Source: a bacterium
GTDB taxonomy: Bacteria; ARS69
DNA: 23,602 nt
Assembly: GCA_025774805.1 (NCBI GenBank)
Contig: JALGZR010000061.1
Span: 1 to 23,602, forward strand
Reading direction: 5' to 3'
Every line of letters begins with the position of its first letter. Position 1 is the stretch's first letter. Both the position numbers and the translations under genes were made by a program. The notes beneath the pieces are model-generated. The model saw nothing but the letters and a program-made list of their open reading frames with translations, was not told the origin of the DNA and did no database searches. Shown in pieces: positions 1 to 8,887 of this stretch.

Positions 1-1122
1 GAGGTAGTTGCCGAGCTGTTCTCCCACGACCTGCTCGACGATGCCCTTCACCTCGGAGTTCCCGAGCTTCGCCTTCGTCTGGCCCTCGAACTGGGGCTCG
101 GTCAGGTTCACCGAGACGATCGCGGTCAGACCCTCGCGGACGTCGTCTCCGGAGATCGACGTCATCTTGTCCTTGGCGGTTCCCTTGAAGAGGTTGTTCC
201 GCGTCGCATAGTTGTTCAGGGTCCGCGTCAGGGCGGCCTTGAAGCCGACCAGATGGGTCCCGCCATCGACGGTGCGGATGTTGTTCGCGAAGGAGAAGAT
301 CTGCTCGGCGTACGTGTCGTTGTACTGCAGCGCCACTTCGACCGTGATCGTCTCGCGCTCCGACTCGAAATGGATCGGCTTCTTCTGGAGGGGGTTCTTG
401 TTCTCGTTGAGGTGCTTCACGAACTCGGAGAGGCCGCCCCGGTAATAGAATTCGTGGGACTTGGCCGTGCCCTCATCGTTGATCGAGATGTGCACTCCGC
501 TGTTCAGGAACGCGAGCTCGCGGAGCCGAGCCGCGAGGACGTCGAAGTGCATCTCCGTCGTTTCGAAGACGTCCGGATCGGGGAAAAAGGTGACCGAGGT
601 TCCGGTCTTCTTCGCCTTGCCCGTCGCCTTCACGGGGCCGGTGGGCACCCCCCCCTCGTAGCGGTGGGTCCAGATCTTCCCGTCACGATGGACCTCGACC
701 TCCAACCAAAGGGAGAGGGCGTTGACGACCGACACGCCGACGCCGTGGAGACCCCCGGAAACCTTGTACGCCTCAGAGTCGAACTTTCCCCCGGCGTGGA
801 GGGTGGTCATGATGACCTCGAGGGCGGACTTGCCTTCGGCGTGCATGTCGATGGGAATGCCGCGGCCGTTGTCCTTCACCGTGACCGCCCCGTCGGCACG
901 CAGGGTCACGTCCACGCGATCGCAGAAGCCGGCGAGCACCTCGTCGATCGAGTTGTCGACGACCTCGTAGACGAGGTGGTGCAGTCCGTCCACGCCGGTG
1001 GAGCCGACGTACATTGCCGGCCGACGGCGCACTCCATCCAGACCTTTGAGGACCTGGATGTCCTCGGCTCTGTAATCCCTCTTGCTCTTGGTGGAGGAAT
1101 TCTCTTCTTTCACTTCGGTCAC
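1..1122 (-). CDS. gyrB: DNA gyrase subunit B, N-terminal part (cut by window edge)
   Basis: This is the ATPase half of the type II topoisomerase that supercoils DNA with GyrA; the C-terminal TOPRIM part lies outside the window. The protein reads in one frame to base 1. It shows the GHKL ATPase motifs in order: VVDNSIDE (Mg/ATP Asn), DNGRGIPID, GGLHGVGVSVVNALS, and the transducer QTK loop in 'EGQTKAKLGN'. I chose the GTG at 1122 because GGGAG sits 5 bases upstream and it leaves a short leader before the conserved 'IQVLKGLDGVRRRPAMYVG'. An in-frame ATG at 1182 would add 20 residues but has no clear ribosome binding site. dciA lies just upstream on the same strand, so the two are probably cotranscribed. 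The family call is certain; the start is not. Confidence 0.96.
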   Translation of the reverse strand, partial: MTEVKEENSSTKSKRDYRAEDIQVLKGLDGVRRRPAMYVGSTGVDGLHHLVYEVVDNSIDEVLAGFCDRVDVTLRADGAVTVKDNGRGIPIDMHAEGKSALEVIMTTLHAGGKFDSEAYKVSGGLHGVGVSVVNALSLWLEVEVHRDGKIWTHRYEGGVPTGPVKATGKAKKTGTSVTFFPDPDVFETTEMHFDVLAARLRELAFLNSGVHISINDEGTAKSHEFYYRGGLSEFVKHLNENKNPLQKKPIHFESERETITVEVALQYNDTYAEQIFSFANNIRTVDGGTHLVGFKAALTRTLNNYATRNNLFKGTAKDKMTSISGDDVREGLTAIVSVNLTEPQFEGQTKAKLGNSEVKGIVEQVVGEQLGNYL

Positions 1123-1240
1123 GATCGCTCCCGATTCGTGCGGATCGAACCCGGAGCCGGTTCGGCCGACTCCTTCGACCATCCATCCGCAACGGGCCGT
1201 TCGAAGCGGGCGATCCGAAACGGATCGGCGCGGCCCGGAT

Positions 1241-1801
1241 TCAGCTCTCGTCTTCCCCCGCGATGCGCTTCATCTCGCGGCGGTAGGCGGCGGCGTTGAA
1301 CGCCGGAACGACCGGCTGGTACGGGGTCGCCGCCTCTGGTTCCCCGGGGGACGAGGCCGTGTCTTCGGCGATCGCCTCCGGACTCACTTCCTCGGTCGGC
1401 CCATCCTCGGTCGGCCCATCCTCGGTCGGCACTGGGGCGGACGTGCTCTCGACGGCCCTCTCCCGCCGATCCTCCGCCGGGGCCGCATCCTCGACTTCGT
1501 CCAACGACGACAGGTTCGCGTCGGACTCGAGGAAGACGATCTCCCGCGCGGTTCGCAGTCCCGCGATCCGATTGAACTTCCGCAGGATCTCGCTCCGGTG
1601 GAACGAGAGCTCCTGCCGGAGCGCCGAACCGTGCGCGATGACAATCAACCGCCCGCCCGCAACGCGGAGAGGTCGAGTCAGTTTCGCGAGGTGGGGACCC
1701 ACGAGCTCGGGCCAGCTTTGAAGAGCCCGGGCCTCGGCCAGACGCCGGCGGAGAGGATCGTTTCCCTCCAATGAACCCAAGACCGCGCCCACCCGTTCCA
1801 C
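1241..1801 (-). CDS. dciA: DciA-type (DUF721) replicative helicase loader/operator
   Basis: The 186-residue protein has the DUF721/DciA fold at residues 1-90: 'WPELVGPHLAKLTRPLRV' followed by 'GRLIVIAHGSALRQELSF' and 'ILRKFNRIAG'. DciA is the ancestral bacterial partner that helps load DnaB helicase. The first half is the conserved domain. The second half is acidic and low-complexity, then ends in a basic-acidic tail (AAYRREMKRIAGEDES). The start is GTG at 1801, because a near-perfect Shine-Dalgarno (GGAGGTGAT) lies a few bases upstream. Position directly upstream of gyrB matches the recF-dciA-gyrB order seen in many bacteria, although here an aminotransferase on the other strand separates it from recF. 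The low-complexity middle contains a PTEDG tandem repeat. Confidence 0.9.
   Translation of the reverse strand: MERVGAVLGSLEGNDPLRRRLAEARALQSWPELVGPHLAKLTRPLRVAGGRLIVIAHGSALRQELSFHRSEILRKFNRIAGLRTAREIVFLESDANLSSLDEVEDAAPAEDRRERAVESTSAPVPTEDGPTEDGPTEEVSPEAIAEDTASSPGEPEAATPYQPVVPAFNAAAYRREMKRIAGEDES
1391..1430. repeat. 15-bp tandem repeat inside dciA
   Basis: The unit CTCGGTCGGCCCATC occurs at 1391-1405 and 1406-1420, with a 10-base partial copy at 1421-1430. On the coding (minus) strand it gives PTEDG-PTEDG-PTEE in the disordered C-terminal half of DciA. The unit is a multiple of three, so changes in copy number keep the frame. Confidence 0.9.
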
Positions 1802-3461
<1,660 letters not shown>

Positions 3462-3492
3462 TCCGCATCCCTCCCCGGGGTCGCGCTCGAGC

Positions 3493-4611
3493 CTACCCCT
3501 CCGACGTGACCGTTCCCGCCGCCACCCGATGGACGTGGAAGCGGCGATCGCGGAGCTCGCCCAGCCATCCCTCCTGCGCCGTGGCCAGGAAGATCTGTCC
3601 CTCGCCCTCCACGCGGGCGAGGAATTCCTCGGCGGCGTTCCGGTCCAGGATCGCGAACATCTCGTCCACGAGAAGCAGGGGAGAGGAGCCCACCTCGGTT
3701 CGCACGAGATCGGCCTGGGAGAGCTTGAGGAACATCGCGCCGAGCTGCTGCTGCCCGAGGGAGCCGTAGAGTCGAAGATCGCGCCCCGCGAGCTCGAGGA
3801 TCAGGTCGTCGGTGTGGGGGCCGACGGTCGTGTAGCCGATCGCCTCGTCTTTCCCGGTGGCCGCCGCGAGAGCGTCCGACAGGGCGACTCGGGGATCGTC
3901 CCCCTCCCAGGACACGCCCGGCCGGTACCTCGCCGAGACGGGCCCCGCGCCGCGGAACGCCTCTCCGGTGATCGTCCGGAGACGCTCCTCGAGCTGCCCG
4001 ACGAGCGTCCGGCGCCGACGGAGCAGGATGGAGCCCAGCTCGACGATTCGATCGTTCCAGGGATCACGAGCCTCGACGGCGGCCGACCGTCCGACCCGGT
4101 GAACGAACGCCCGCGTCAGGGTCTCGTTGCGCTGTCGCACCGCGCGCTGGTAGTCCCGGAGGACCTGCATGTACTCGACGGAGAGCTGGGATCCGAGGAG
4201 ATCGAGGAATCGCCGGCGGACTCTCCCGCTTCCGCGCACGAGCTCGACGTCGGATGGAGCGAACGAGACCACCTTGATGGTCGCCAGCAGGTCGGATGCG
4301 CGCGCCGGCTCCCGGTCGATTCGAATCCTCTTGGCGCTTCCGTTTTCCAGGAGGATCTCGACGCGGATCGCGCGATTGCCTGCCTCTTCGAGACGGGCCG
4401 CAACGCGGAATCCGGAGCGGCCCTCGGAGATCAGGAGCGAATCGCGGTTCGCCCGCATCGACCCGCCCGTCCCCAGAAGGTGGATGGCCTCGAGGAGATT
4501 CGTCTTCCCCTCGCCGTTCCCGCCCAGGAAGAGGTGGTGACCCTCCGCCAAGGGAAGCTCGAGGGTGGAGTAGTTCCGGAAATCGATGAGGGAGAGGTGG
4601 ACCAATCGCAT
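3493..4611 (-). CDS. recF: RecF DNA repair ATPase
   Basis: RecF is an SMC/ABC-type ATPase that helps RecOR load RecA at ssDNA gaps. The 372-residue protein opens with the classic 'MRLVHLSLIDFRNY' and has Walker A at residues 30-38 (GGNGEGKTN). It also has 'KVVSFAPSDVELVRGSGRVRR' in pieces typical of RecF, 'GPHTDDL', an ABC signature region 'GSLGQQQLGAMFLKLSQ', Walker B 'LLLVDEMFAILD', and full family length. The signature has GQQQ where many RecF proteins have GQQR. The start at 4611 is the only N-terminus that fits the family; its ribosome site is weak. A sulfatase-fold gene ends 82 bases upstream on the same strand. dnaN and dnaA are not adjacent. Confidence 0.95.
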   Translation of the reverse strand: MRLVHLSLIDFRNYSTLELPLAEGHHLFLGGNGEGKTNLLEAIHLLGTGGSMRANRDSLLISEGRSGFRVAARLEEAGNRAIRVEILLENGSAKRIRIDREPARASDLLATIKVVSFAPSDVELVRGSGRVRRRFLDLLGSQLSVEYMQVLRDYQRAVRQRNETLTRAFVHRVGRSAAVEARDPWNDRIVELGSILLRRRRTLVGQLEERLRTITGEAFRGAGPVSARYRPGVSWEGDDPRVALSDALAAATGKDEAIGYTTVGPHTDDLILELAGRDLRLYGSLGQQQLGAMFLKLSQADLVRTEVGSSPLLLVDEMFAILDRNAAEEFLARVEGEGQIFLATAQEGWLGELRDRRFHVHRVAAGTVTSEG

Positions 4612-4693
4612 GATGCCCAGAATGGCGCAGGGCCGGGCGATTGGGAAGGGATTCCGCCCCCACGGCGCGTTGCGGGGTCGGCCGCGGCGGTGA

Positions 4694-6064
4694 TCAGTCG
4701 ACGTAGCCCAGAGCGCGGAGCTTCTCCATCATCCGTTCGTCGGGAACCGTGAGGACGATGCGGGCCGGGGGCCGCGCCCGGAGCTGCTCCCGAAGGAGTC
4801 GCTCCATCCGTTCGAGCACGTCGGGGCGATCGGCGGCGACGTCGCGCCGCTCGGCAGTGTCGTTCGCGAGGTCGTAGAGCCGCCCGTCGTACCACTTCCA
4901 CCCTCCCACGCGGAGTGACGCCGTTTCGGTGCCGAGGTGCGCGTCCTGCCGGCTGAGCGCGGGCAGCTCCGGCCACGGCCCGTCGGGGCCGGCGGCGAGG
5001 ATCGGGAGAAGGTCCTCGCCCGCGAACTCCGGCGGCGAATCGAGGCCGAGCGCCGCGCACGCCGTCGGAGCGAGGTCGATTCCCCGGACCTGGGCGGTGA
5101 CGATGCGCCCGGCGTGCTCGGAGGGCGGCAGCTTCACGAGCAGCGGAACGAGAAGAAGCTCGTCATAGAGCGTGTGCGAGTGCCACCCGATCGATTCCCG
5201 TTCCCCGAACTCCTCCCCGTGGTCGGACGTGACGAGAATCGTGGTCCGATCGTACCGACCGCTCTCCTTCAGATAGGCGATCAACGCCGCGAAGGCCCGG
5301 TCGGCGGAACGAAGCTCGGCGTCGTAGGCGTCGACAATGTGCTGAACGTCGGCCGGCGACGTCGATACGGTCCCCGCGTTGATCCCCTGGATGAGATCGA
5401 GCGATATGGCGTCCGGAAGCGGCCCCGCGTACTCCCGCTCGAACCGCCTCAGCATCCTCGGATCGGGATCGTAGGGGTGGTGGATCTCGTACGTGTGTAG
5501 GAAGAGAAAGAACGGGTCGTCGGTCCTTCGCAACCACGCCAGGGCCCGTCGGACCTCCTGCTCGAAGCGGTTCTCCGGTCCCGCCAACGTCTCGGTGGGA
5601 TCTCTCTCCGAGTGCAGGCTCTCGTAGATCTCGAAGCCGCGGTCCAGTCCGAACGTCGGGTGGAGCTGGATCCCGCCGTTGAACGATGCGGTCCGGAAGC
5701 CGTGCTCTCGGAGGTGCTCCGCGAGAGTCAACCGATCAGGATCGACCTTCCACCCTCTCGGAATCGAGGCGCCGTGGTGGTAGGGGATCAGGGACGTCAG
5801 CATCGATGCGTGGGAGGGCAGCGTCGAGGGGGCGTGGGCCACGGCCCGCTCGAACTGGACGCAGTCGCGCGCGAAGCGGTCGATCGCCGGGGTCGTAGGA
5901 CGCGGATAGCCGTAGGAGCCGAGATGATCCGCGCGTAGGGTGTCAATGGAGATTAGGATCAGGTTCCGCCGGGAGCCGTGGTCCCGGTTTCGAAGCGACA
6001 CGACTCCGACCGCCACCGCGGCGACGATCAGGGACGGGACGAGAAGTTTGGTCGGAACCCGCAT
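4694..6064 (-). CDS. Sulfatase-fold (alkaline phosphatase superfamily) exported or anchored protein
   Basis: The 456-residue protein has an N-terminal hydrophobic signal or anchor (about 6-24) followed by the sulfatase fold. The first metal site is Asp41 in 'LISIDTLRADHLGSYGY' and the second is Asp281-His282 in 'TSDHGEEFGE', with His295/His297 downstream. The usual C/S-x-P-x-R formylglycine motif is absent: the aligned stretch reads Thr81-Leu-Pro-Ser-His85. So it probably is not a classical formylglycine sulfatase; Thr81 could be a nucleophile as in related phospho-transfer enzymes, or the true substrate may differ. The C-terminus 'KLRALGYVD' matches the tail of the second sulfatase-fold gene. 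recF follows downstream. No clear Shine-Dalgarno precedes the ATG at 6064. Confidence 0.85.
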   Translation of the reverse strand: MRVPTKLLVPSLIVAAVAVGVVSLRNRDHGSRRNLILISIDTLRADHLGSYGYPRPTTPAIDRFARDCVQFERAVAHAPSTLPSHASMLTSLIPYHHGASIPRGWKVDPDRLTLAEHLREHGFRTASFNGGIQLHPTFGLDRGFEIYESLHSERDPTETLAGPENRFEQEVRRALAWLRRTDDPFFLFLHTYEIHHPYDPDPRMLRRFEREYAGPLPDAISLDLIQGINAGTVSTSPADVQHIVDAYDAELRSADRAFAALIAYLKESGRYDRTTILVTSDHGEEFGERESIGWHSHTLYDELLLVPLLVKLPPSEHAGRIVTAQVRGIDLAPTACAALGLDSPPEFAGEDLLPILAAGPDGPWPELPALSRQDAHLGTETASLRVGGWKWYDGRLYDLANDTAERRDVAADRPDVLERMERLLREQLRARPPARIVLTVPDERMMEKLRALGYVD

Positions 6065-6111
6065 TCCGCAAACGTAGCAAGAGTCGGACGTCGAGAAAAG
6101 CCGGCGGCCGA

Positions 6112-6489
6112 TCAGTCCAGCACGTCTCCCGCGGAGTAGACCCGGCCGGCCTTCAGCTCTTCGTACACGACGAACGCGTTGCCCTCCTCGAGGCCGAGCG
6201 CGTCCGTGACCGAACGGGCCACGGTTTCCAGCATCGTGCGAATCGTGTCCTCGGAGCGCCCCTGGTAGGCGAGGATCCGAACCAGCGGGGGATGGGTTGT
6301 GGGAGGTTGGTCGGGCATGTCGTTCCGACCCTCGACGTAGTGCCGTTCCTCGATCACCTCCCAGGTCGCCCAGATCTGCTTTTCGGGGATTCCGACCGCG
6401 GCGGCCAGCTCGGTGCAGACTCTTTCGAGAACGTACGGCACGTCGGCGGAGGGCTTTTGGGGAAGGGCACGAATTTCCACGATCGGCAT
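6112..6489 (-). CDS. Tautomerase-like small protein (4-oxalocrotonate tautomerase superfamily type)
   Basis: I place the start at 6489, where GGAGGG lies 6 bases upstream of an ATG giving 'MPIVEIRALPQ'. After Met removal this exposes Pro1, the catalytic base of the tautomerase superfamily. The 125-residue length fits a double-domain tautomerase protomer. 'AAAVGIPEKQIWATWEVI', 'HPPLVRILAYQGRS' and 'LGLEEGNAFVVYEEL' are the recognisable blocks. A longer reading from 6516 would bury Pro1 and has no better ribosome site. It sits between the haem protein and the sulfatase-fold gene on the same strand, so it may be cotranscribed, but no pathway link is evident. The substrate is unknown. Confidence 0.75.
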   Translation of the reverse strand: MPIVEIRALPQKPSADVPYVLERVCTELAAAVGIPEKQIWATWEVIEERHYVEGRNDMPDQPPTTHPPLVRILAYQGRSEDTIRTMLETVARSVTDALGLEEGNAFVVYEELKAGRVYSAGDVLD

Positions 6490-6507
6490 CTCATTCCCTC
6501 CAGCGAA

Positions 6508-6523
6508 CGGGAGCACCCTCCCG
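6508..6523. other. Small hairpin in the cytochrome-tautomerase gap
   Basis: CGGGAG (6508-6513) and CTCCCG (6518-6523) form a perfect 6-bp stem with a 4-base loop. It lies 18 bases upstream of the tautomerase-like start, just before its ribosome site. It could separate expression of the two genes, but no T-run follows. Confidence 0.35.
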
Positions 6524-6571
6524 GAATGAAATGGGGCTTCTCTTCGCGAAGTCCCGTGCGGGCGTCTCGAC

Positions 6572-8611
6572 TCATTCTCCCTTGCGGCGACGCACTCTCT
6601 CGATGTGGCGCTGAATGGCCTCCTCGGTCTGTCGCCGTGCCTCGGGCAGGTGGCCGGGGTGCTCGTGCTCGTACATCTCCTCGGGCATGTTGCCCGTGAG
6701 CCAGCTCGGGTTCATCGGATAGACGTGGGGATGGAAGACCGTCGAGTACAGGTGCCAGATCAGGATCGCGAGCGACGCCAGCCACGCTTCGTAGAAGTGG
6801 ATCACCAGAGCGACGTCGAGAACGCCCTTGGGCAGGAAGCTGACGATCCAGTTGTCGTACCAGAGCATGATCCCGGTGATCACCATCACGGCGGTGCCCC
6901 AGACCAGGGCCCAATACTCCGCCTTCTCGACGTAGCTGAAGCGCTGGACGCAGCGAGCCTCCGGACGCAGACCGAGGTTGTGGAGAATCCTGTTGCCGAA
7001 GAATGTAAAGTCGCGCCGGGCGGGCATCATGTGGCGCAGAAACTCGCGCCCGCGCCAGGTCGCAAGATAGAACACGTGCCAGACGACCGTGATCATGAAG
7101 ATAATGGCCGCCGTGCGATGGACGTCTCCGCGGACCTCGAAGCCGCCCTCCCATCCGAAGAAGAGCCGACTGACCCACCCCTGGTCGTAGCGCAGGGCAA
7201 AGCCCGAGACCACGAGCACGATGAACGTTAAGGCCAACAGGGCGTGTTGAACCACCTCGTCGGGTCGCATCCGGAGCACCTGGGGTCGCTTCGTGATCAC
7301 GCGGCGAAGGTGGGTGGCCAGATCGATGATCCAGTGCAGCGCCATCAGGCCGATGATCACGACGATGGCGACGATGTAGATCCGCTCGACGACGGCGGCG
7401 GCCGGGGTCTGGAGTCCCTGTCCCCCGACGCCGTGGATCGGCCGGGCGGCCATCGCAGCGGAGATCCTCGGATGGCACTCTCCGCAGGTGTTCTGCAGGT
7501 TCTCCGGGTGGATGGTCGAGGTGGAGTCCGAGCTGGGAAGGATACGGTGCACACCGTGACAGGAGGCGCAGTTCGCCACGTGCGTGTCGCCGGCCTTGCT
7601 CTTGAGGCCGTGGTAGGAGTCGATGAACGTGGTCAGGCGGCCGGACTCGAGACCGTACTTCTCGTTGAGCACGGCCGACTCGTGGCACGGCGAGCAAGTC
7701 TTCTCCGCCACCTTGGACCTCGACACCGGGGAACGGGGATCGTCCGGCGAGAGGATGCCGTGCTCCCCGTGACAGTGCGTGCACACCGGTGCATCGGTCT
7801 CTCCCCGCGCCACGAGCTTGCCGTGGATTCCCTCCCAGAAGTCGTTCTCGATGCTCCGGTGGCACTGCCCGCACGTCTTGGGGATGTTGAAGTGGTTGAT
7901 ACTCGACTCGGGCGAGCCCGGGCTGAGGATCTTGTGAGCCGTTCCTCCGGTCGAATGGCAGTCGTTGCAGGTCGCGGCCACGTACACGCCGCCCTTGGAG
8001 GCCTGGCCGTGGATGGAGGAGTTGTAGATCCCGATCGGATGGTCGATGAGGATGTCGTACTTCGTCGTGATGTCGAGGTTCTCGTGGCACTTGCCGCACG
8101 TCTGGGGCAGGTTGATCGGGTGAACCGTGGACCGCTTGACGGAGGACGGCAGGACGTCGTGATCCCCATGGCAGTCGGAACAGTAGGGCATGTCCTCGCA
8201 ACCACCGCGGGGGATGCGCCCGTGCGCCTGGTACTGATCGGAAGCGTCTTCGTGACAGGAGCGGCAACCCTCGCAGCCGACGAAGAACTGCACGTCCGGG
8301 TCACGGTGGGGAACTGTGCCCTTGTGAAGGTGGCAATCGAGGCACTCCAGGCCCTCGTGAATCGAATGCGCCACGTCCTCGGCGTGGGCGAATCCGTTCG
8401 TGCTCTCCTCGTGACAGTCGGCGCAGGCCGAGCTGTCGATGGGCTCGTACTCCTCCTCCTCGATCTCCGGGGCGGAAACCCTTCCTTCCTCCGGCTCCTG
8501 GGCGAAAGCGGTACCGGTGCCCCCACCGACGACAGGCAGGAGGAGCCCGAGAAGGAGGAGCCCCACCATGAGGGGGGAGGTGCCTCTGCTGTCGTCGACC
8601 GTACGGGACAT
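6572..8611 (-). CDS. Undecahaem cytochrome c fused to a di-haem cytochrome b membrane domain
   Basis: The 679-residue protein has a signal peptide ending near 'AFA|QEP' (residue 37), then eleven CxxCH haem-c motifs between about residues 62 and 379. They are CADCH, CLDCH, CRSCH, CSDCH, CGKCH, CNDCH, CGQCH, CTHCH, CSPCH, CASCH and CGECH. The second half has about five membrane helices (near 409-428, 453-473, 497-517, 564-584, 600-625). Its histidines ('QHALLAL', 'VHRTAA', 'VWHVFYL', 'IHFYEAW', 'IWHLYS') resemble formate dehydrogenase gamma/thiosulfate reductase cytochrome b. It should pass electrons between the quinone pool and the periplasm. The haem region repeats a pattern: CHGxHxIL, then HPxNLxxTCGxCH. 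The ATG at 8611 directly precedes the signal peptide; the ribosome site is weak. The partner oxidoreductase is not in the window. Confidence 0.88.
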   Translation of the reverse strand: MSRTVDDSRGTSPLMVGLLLLGLLLPVVGGGTGTAFAQEPEEGRVSAPEIEEEEYEPIDSSACADCHEESTNGFAHAEDVAHSIHEGLECLDCHLHKGTVPHRDPDVQFFVGCEGCRSCHEDASDQYQAHGRIPRGGCEDMPYCSDCHGDHDVLPSSVKRSTVHPINLPQTCGKCHENLDITTKYDILIDHPIGIYNSSIHGQASKGGVYVAATCNDCHSTGGTAHKILSPGSPESSINHFNIPKTCGQCHRSIENDFWEGIHGKLVARGETDAPVCTHCHGEHGILSPDDPRSPVSRSKVAEKTCSPCHESAVLNEKYGLESGRLTTFIDSYHGLKSKAGDTHVANCASCHGVHRILPSSDSTSTIHPENLQNTCGECHPRISAAMAARPIHGVGGQGLQTPAAAVVERIYIVAIVVIIGLMALHWIIDLATHLRRVITKRPQVLRMRPDEVVQHALLALTFIVLVVSGFALRYDQGWVSRLFFGWEGGFEVRGDVHRTAAIIFMITVVWHVFYLATWRGREFLRHMMPARRDFTFFGNRILHNLGLRPEARCVQRFSYVEKAEYWALVWGTAVMVITGIMLWYDNWIVSFLPKGVLDVALVIHFYEAWLASLAILIWHLYSTVFHPHVYPMNPSWLTGNMPEEMYEHEHPGHLPEARRQTEEAIQRHIERVRRRKGE

Positions 8612-8690
8612 TCTGACTTCGGGGTGCGGGAGCCGGGGATCGGTCGGGGGTTCGCTCCGGTGTCGCTGAATGCCCCGGACTCCTTCGCGG

Positions 8691-8704
8691 GTCTCGATCG
8701 AGAC
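8691..8704. promoter_or_regulatory. 14-bp perfect palindrome between divergent cytochrome and sulfatase-fold genes
   Basis: GTCTCGATCGAGAC is a perfect palindrome, 79 bases upstream of the cytochrome start and 184 upstream of the second sulfatase-fold start. It lies in the 276-base divergent gap 8612-8887, which also holds a C9 run (8736-8744) and a short GCCGTCAT direct repeat near 8795-8812. A dimeric regulator site is possible, but no consensus is known to me. Confidence 0.4.
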
Positions 8705-8887
8705 GATCCGGGGACGCGTGACCAGACAAGGTACTCCCCCCCCCACGGCCCGGCCAGTCACCCGGCCCGCATCGACGCGGCCACCGGGGACGCCGTCATG
8801 CCGCCGTCATGCCGCGGAGGAGCCGGACTTCTCAGGGGACACGATCGACGGTAGGATTGACCGGCCTTTCATCCGCAGGGGGGTGGG

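Noticed and set aside
4612-4693. Possible oriC/DnaA-box region near recF
   Set aside because: Only 82 bases, GC-rich, no DnaA boxes seen, and dnaA/dnaN are absent.
6354-8267. 637-residue reading on the same strand as the cytochrome in another frame
   Set aside because: It lacks the CxxCH motifs, runs across the intergenic gap into the tautomerase-like gene and is Arg/Pro/His-rich, as expected for an out-of-frame shadow.
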